Position numbers and translations under genes: made by a program. The notes under the pieces were generated by a model. The model saw only the letters and a program-made list of their open reading frames with translations, was not told the origin of the DNA and searched no databases. A stretch of DNA of 64,000 nucleotides, from the NCBI GenBank assembly GCA_030063045.1, contig JAQSEB010000006.1, positions 372,001 to 436,000 on the forward strand, in the 5' to 3' direction. Origin of the DNA: Pratylenchus scribneri (Eukaryota > Nematoda > Chromadorea > Rhabditida > Pratylenchidae). Of this stretch, positions 58,774 to 64,000 are shown piece after piece; within the stretch, counting starts at the first letter, position 1, and each line of letters starts with the position of its first letter.

Positions 58774-61310
58774 TCAATAGCGACGAGTCATTGAATGTCG
58801 AATTGGTGGAGAGTAGTCGGAATAGCCTCGGTCGCGGGATCTTGATCGGCTCGGCGAGCGACGATGACGTTTGCTGGTTCGAATGGGCGAGCGCGATCGT
58901 TCACGGCGATGTTTGCGGGAACCACCGCTGCTGCTGTAGTGCTTTGCCTCAATCCCGTTCAGAGTGTCCTTTGAATTGAATTGGATTTAATAATAAAATT
59001 TATTTTCTGACCTGAAGTGTGTTGACCAAAAGTTTGCACCGATCATCATGTGCCACCCGAGACTGGCGAATAAGCGAAATTGCGGTGACCAGTGTTTCAA
59101 TTGCCGATGGATAGTCCCCACTGGCGGCATCGCTTACGGCCCGATGGATTGCCGAGGACGAAACTGTTTGATTGCGATTCATAATTTCCTGGAATTCCGC
59201 CTCCGAAATCATTGTTGCACCATTTTCGGGAAGACCACCATAGACGCCAACGGAATTTTGGGCTTAAATTTTGAAAAATTAGTTCATTCAAATGGACAAA
59301 ATGCTTTTACCATATCCTGGGTAGACTTGCGGATTAATATGTGCCCCGGGGGGAAAGCCAGGTGGTGGCATTGTTTGTTGATGAATGCTCTGCTGCATCC
59401 CGCCCCCCAAATTCTGACGATATTGTTGTTGAGATTGAAGATGACCAGTGGAAACCAAGCCAGACGAAATGCCCAGCGATTGTGACACGGCGGTGTTCAA
59501 ACCTTAAGTTTAGGAGGATTAATAAATGAAAGATAGTCAAAAAAAAAAAACCGTAAGAATAGTTTAGAAAACAAAGACGGACTAAAAGATGGCCTAAAAA
59601 TCTTAAGATGGTCCGGTCGTACCTAAAAAACCTATGATGGCCAGATGGTTCCCAAAAAACCGTAAGATGGCCCGATGGTTCTCAAAAAACCCTAAGATAG
59701 CCCGATGGTCCCCAAAAAAACCTTAAGATGGCCCGTTGGTTCCCAAAAAACTTAAGATAGCCCGATGGTTCCTATAAGAAACTTAAGATGGCCCGATGGT
59801 TCCCAAAAAACCTTAAGATGGCCCGATGGTTCCTATAAGAAACTTAAGATGGCCCGATGGTTCCCTAAAAAGTAAAAACCTATGATGGCCCAAGTTCCCA
59901 AAAAAACCTTTAGATGGCCCAAAAAGTTCAAATCAAGAGAGACTAATTTTGGTGACCCCCTCCCTCCTATTCTCTTATATTCACTAGCCTCCTAATGATT
60001 GCATTGTAGGCGGCGGCCTACTCATTGCCTGCTGCAATGCTGCCACATGCGCATTCGGTGGTGGTTGATTTAGGTTTAGGGAGGGGATTGTGGTGGTGTT
60101 TTGGCGTTGTTGGCCGCCAATCGAAGCACCACCTGAAACACCACCAACACCAACCGATCCACCAACATGTTGTTGCATTATTAATGCAGCAGCATTTTGT
60201 TGTTGCTGTTGTTGGGCAGCCAAGGAGGCTGCTGCCAACTGTTGCTGTTGTTGAGCAGCAGCAACTGCGGCCACTGATGGGCCCAACAAATCTTGTTGCT
60301 GTTGTGTACCTGGTGGAACGGTCACTGCATTTGCCGTAAGCCCAACCGATGATTGGGCGGATCGCAATGCTGCATTGGTGTTCGGTGGTGCCGGAAAATT
60401 GAGGCTAAGCAAACTTGTTGGTTGTTGCCCAATTACGGCGGATTGTTGAACCACCGGACGCGTCAGTTGGGCCAAATTCAGGGAGGACATCAGCTGCGGA
60501 ACGGGTGCACCATTTGCGCCAATTCGAACTGTGCCAATGTTGACCACCTTTTCCTCCTTGACATTTGCGTCAGCTTTGCCGGGTTTCTAAATTTGCAAAT
60601 AATTAATATCCAAATTTAATTGAAAAAACCTGGTCAAAACGTTTGGTCGCCTCCTCCAATTTGGCCAGCGATTGTTTTGTGTACGGCAACACAATCGGTG
60701 TTTGATCGTGCACTTTCTTGGTTGGCAGCTTTTCCATCAACATCTTCACCGATGCCTCACTTTTGAACACGGCCAACGCGAAGCCTTTGCTCTGTCCATT
60801 GTTTCGGTTTTCGAAGAATCTTGTGTCAATAAGGTCATCAATGTCCAAACTTTTGATGGTTTTCTAAAATTTGGTTTACGATTTGACAAAACCTTAAGTT
60901 AAAACAAACCTCAAGTTCCAAATCAGTAGTCCACCATGTCATGTTCCCAATATAGCAACAATAGCGTTTAGTGGTCGAATATTGTTGTTGACCGCCAGCA
61001 GCATTGCTTGGCTCTGTCTTCACCACTTTCTGTTGAATGATAGAACTCGGCAACGAGGATTGCACTTCCGCCGATTCTCGTTTCTCATTGATCTGCCCGG
61101 ATGGTTCGATTGCCGCGTCATAGAGGTCGTCCCCATCAAATTCCTTCTTTCTGCAAAATTTGATTTGTATAAATTGTTTTTAAGAACAAACGTTATAATT
61201 GTGCTGATTTTTTCCTCATCATCATCGCCAAGCACTTCCTTTTCATCCAATTCTTCAAGATTCACCATGTCTTCTCCCTCGAGAATGTCTTCATTAATTT
61301 CAGTTGTCAT
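58774..61310 (-). CDS. CPSF6: Cleavage factor Im 68-kDa-like subunit CPSF6
   Basis: Nuclear RNA-binding subunit of cleavage factor I, which guides poly(A)-site choice. The start at 61310 gives an acidic N-terminus ([20 protein letters not shown]). One RRM follows with RNP2-like [17 protein letters not shown] and RNP1-like [20 protein letters not shown], both typical of CPSF6. The usual proline-rich centre is replaced by a Q/A/N-rich stretch (59984-60547). The conserved C-terminal block reads [28 protein letters not shown] and [18 protein letters not shown], then an RS domain ([27 protein letters not shown]). The stop is at 58774-58776. One intron carries a CCTTAAG array. It is divergently paired with the SREK1-like gene. 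Confidence 0.93.
59590..59935. repeat. CCTTAAGATGGCCCGATGGTTCCC minisatellite, CPSF6 intron
   Basis: About ten units of 30-34 bp with ccttaagatggcccgatgg and ttcccaaaaaa, some with a ttcctataagaaact variant. Confidence 0.85.
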
Positions 61311-61875
61311 TTATTTTGTTTGATTGTTTGTAAACAATACTCTAAAATTGTCACTTTTTTTAGAATAACCAATAACGGGTGATGGCGCTTGTTGGAGTTG
61401 GAATTAAGTTGAAAACGAAGTTAATTTTACGAAATTAAAGCTTTAAAATTGGCCAAAAAGAACCATGCCATTTTTATAATATAAATGCCACATTTATCAG
61501 AACAAAATCCTCTGATCCGCGCGAATCAGCAGATCCCCGGCCATCAGGCTCCGGCTCCGGAATATCCGATCCGTTCCATTCCATTCTGGCTCTTTCTTTA
61601 TTCTTTCTTCTTGTGCTTTCGCTTCGCTCCCTAACCACCCATTATTAAATATTAACACGCTCATCCCAACTTCTTTTTCTTTTCTATCTTTGAACTTTGA
61701 CTCAATTTATTGATCGTCAGTTTTACGCGAAAATTTGAAAATTTCACATTAATAGCCCTTTTTCCCCCAAGGAGAGCAAATGAATGAAAAATGAAAAGGA
61801 GAAGCTTTTACCCTAAATTTTATTGTTTTGTTTTTTAGACTACAATACAAATGAAAGATTAAAATTAATTCCAAA
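61311..61875. promoter_or_regulatory. Divergent promoter region CPSF6 / SREK1-like
   Basis: About 565 bases between the two start codons, on opposite strands. The middle (61510-61570) is GC-rich against an AT-rich background (ctgatccgcgcgaatcagc, ggctccggctccggaa). This fits a shared bidirectional promoter for two RNA-processing genes. No defined box was identified. Confidence 0.5.
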
Positions 61876-64000
61876 ATGAGCATACGCGTTTTGCACGTCA
61901 GTAATATTTCACCATATGCTACAAAGGAGCAAATTCAAACACTTTTTGGTTATGTTGGACGAATTGAAGAATTTAAGGTTTTAAATTCAGTTTTAAAGAC
62001 AATAATCACAATTCTTTTATTTGCAGCTTTATCCCTCCGATTTTATGGTTGCCCAGGCAAGCCAACAAGCAAAATTTGCATATGTAAAATTTGAAAGCGA
62101 GAGCGGCGTTGATGTTGGCCAACATTTGACAAATACGGTCTTCCTTGACCGGGCGCTTGTTTGCATTCCGGCAACCTCAAGTAATTCATTTATATGACTT
62201 AACTTATTTAAATGCTTTAGATACAATTCCGGAAGAGGAGGCTGCAATCCAAGGTGGTTCATTGGCTTTACCCGGACAAAGACAGCTGCCCCCACACATC
62301 AGTAATCAAGTGCAGGACATTGGCGATGGCCAGAAAATGGTTTGATTTATTAATGTTATTTTTGACAATAATTTCCAAATTGTAAGATTGTCACGATCGA
62401 TCCAACTTTTGCTGCTCTCGGTCTGCCCGCCTATCCGCCGTTGCCTCCAACAACGGAACCAGCAAAGGTTTTTAGTTTTTACAGTGAAACTAATAAATAT
62501 TGTGGAAACATTTAGGGTTTTTACAACTCGTTTTTTAGTCTTTATTATTGTATTTTGACTAGAAATGCACTTTAAGATTTACAAAAATGCTTACCAAGTC
62601 AGAAAAATAATTTCCTCTGGGAGGATTCGAATCTTCGACCTAAATTTTGCAAGAATCAAGGGTCCATCCCTTCTATGGGTGGAAAATTGTAAACTCTAGC
62701 CAGCCATAAACCTAACCTTACCCTAAACCGTAGCCCAATAGTTTAACTATAAAACCGAAAAATCCTCAAATTCACAGGTTGAAGAAATTCGTCGCACTGT
62801 TTATGTTGGCAATTTACCGAAAGGCTGCGACGGTGAACAATTGCTAAATTTCTTTAATGCTTGCATTGGCGAGGTAACTGTCGATGATTTACAAGGAATT
62901 AATCCATTATATTCAGGTAATGTATTTGAGAATGGCAGCCGGTAATGAATATTTGCCCTGCGATTATGCCTATGTTGAATTCTCGCAACAGGCCTCCGTT
63001 CCATTGGCTTTACAGAACAGTGATTCCCTGGAATTTCAAGGGCGCATTTTACGGTTAATTTAATATTTAATTTGAAATGTTCGGTTGATTTTTATTTTTT
63101 CCTTATTTGGGGGGTTTTCGTGGTCAGGGAACCCAAATTTGACTTGGATTCTGATCATACCGAATGGTTCAAAAACCTGTTTGAAAAATTTATTTAGTCA
63201 TTAGAATGGGATTAACCGCAAAGAGGAATAACCGGTTTATTTTAAATCAGTTTTTAAACAAATTCAAACTACCCGACCTTTAAAACACCCTAAAATGTGC
63301 GTTTCAAAGCAAAAATAAATTCTATTTTTATTCCATAAGGGGGTCGGGAACCAACTAGCTAAACTATCAAATAAACTAGAAATATTTTAGAATTCAACAT
63401 TCCAAAGTTGCAATAATCAAACCGCAACGAAAAACGGCGGAACAATCGTTGGAAGAAGTGGAGGAGGCAATTAAGGCCGGCGCAATTGGTGGAACCATGG
63501 ATTTGGGTTGGTCTTTATTTTAGTAATTTTTATTTCATTAATTGAATTTTTTTCCAGGTCGTGGCTATTCCCCTGGTGCATTACCCGGTGGAGCTTTGCC
63601 CTCTGCCTCCTCATCATCAAATCTTCGCACATCGCCGGCCTCGTCTTCAACAAAGAAGCGGTCACGTTCAAGGTGAAATTTACTTTAATATTGCATCGTT
63701 GAAAATTTTCAAAATTAGAATAGCAAGTCTTATGGTTTGGGCCCATAATATTTGAACTACAATTTCACATTTTAATTCCTATTTCACTTTTGTAAAATTA
63801 TCTAAAAAATGACAGAGAATTCACGCTCTAGGCTCTATCCAATGTCCAATGGCATATTTAATTTGCCAAAAAAGAGTACATAAAACTAAATAATTATAAT
63901 GGGTTTAATGGTTTATCCCACAAATTCACAAACCAAATATACTCAAAATTGGATAGAGCTGGTCAAAACGCATTGAATGGTATATAATTTGGTTATGGTT
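61876..64000 (+). CDS. SREK1: SREK1/RSP-7-like SR-related splicing factor, 3' end missing
   Basis: Nuclear SR-type splicing regulator with two RRMs. Exons: 61876-61977, 62027-62180, 62221-62339, 62387-62468, 62778-62873, 62917-63053, 63391-63506, 63558-63672. RRM1: IRVLHVSNISPYATKEQIQT, then AYVKFESESG and QHLTNTVFLDRALV. The linker IDPTFAALGLPAYPPL precedes RRM2: EEIRRTVYVGNLPKG, EVMYLRMAAG, CDYAYVEFSQQ. Next come HSKVAIIKPQRK and a helix with EEVEEAIKAGAIGG. The last visible exon enters the RS domain (STKKRSRSR). The order matches SREK1. The gene runs past the window edge. Confidence 0.88.
62550..62730 (-). mobile_element. Single tRNA-derived SINE-like element
   Basis: In a SREK1-like intron. 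It has an acaaaaatgcttaccaagtc phrase, a gaaaaataatttcctctggg phrase and a B-box complement, ggattcgaatcttcgacct, at about 62621. Same antisense orientation as the ACF1-like and MED13 copies. Confidence 0.6.
63900..64000 (+). mobile_element. MITE-like family C, copy 7, cut by window edge
   Basis: Left end only: ggtttatcccacaaattcac, then aattggatagagctggtca and cattgaatggtatataattt. It lies in the SREK1-like intron after the exon at 63558-63672. Confidence 0.7.

Overview
The window is nuclear DNA of a small-genome animal, most likely a nematode. The evidence is intron-rich genes with many introns of about 45-80 bases, tttcag/ttttag acceptors, tight gene spacing, a possible minus-strand operon, and metazoan-only gene families. 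I cannot name the species. There is no sign of bacterial, viral or organellar sequence. All gene models were spliced by eye from conserved protein blocks, so exon ends are approximate where not given.

Layout. (1) 1-10606 (+): 3' part of an ACF1/BAZ1A-like chromatin-remodelling subunit (WAC, DDT and WHIM blocks). (2) 11303-15591 (+): Rab geranylgeranyltransferase alpha subunit with C-terminal leucine-rich repeats. (3) 16849-21923 (+): multi-membrane-span protein that looks like an SLC7 cationic amino acid transporter. (4) Minus-strand cluster: ISCA2 (28151-28680), an F-box/FBA protein (25946-27921) and TTC19 (22060-25743), about 200-230 bases apart. (5) 29691-46055 (+): Mediator subunit MED13. 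(6) 46056-50855: gene desert dominated by a 2.5-kb, 34-bp satellite with a 541-bp higher-order period. (7) 50856-51215 (-): small secreted acidic protein of unknown family. (8) 52224-57158 (-): bifunctional PAPS synthase. (9) 58774-61310 (-): CPSF6/CFIm68. (10) 61876 to beyond the edge (+): SREK1/RSP-7-like splicing factor, divergent from CPSF6 across about 565 bases.

The genes are mostly housekeeping: chromatin and transcription (ACF1-like, MED13), pre-mRNA processing (CPSF6, SREK1), membrane traffic (RabGGTA), mitochondrial Fe-S and complex III biogenesis (ISCA2, TTC19), sulfate activation (PAPSS) and nutrient transport. They do not form one pathway.

The striking content is repetitive. Introns carry antisense tRNA-derived SINE-like elements, often in tandem pairs or triplets; several palindromic MITE families that fill consecutive introns; a 632-bp terminal-inverted-repeat element rich in a TTTGTCG motif; four ACAATTACAATCGCAA arrays with a shared TTCCGGAA-containing edge; and two further TTCCGGAA arrays. 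Junctions show that some of these families are physically linked.
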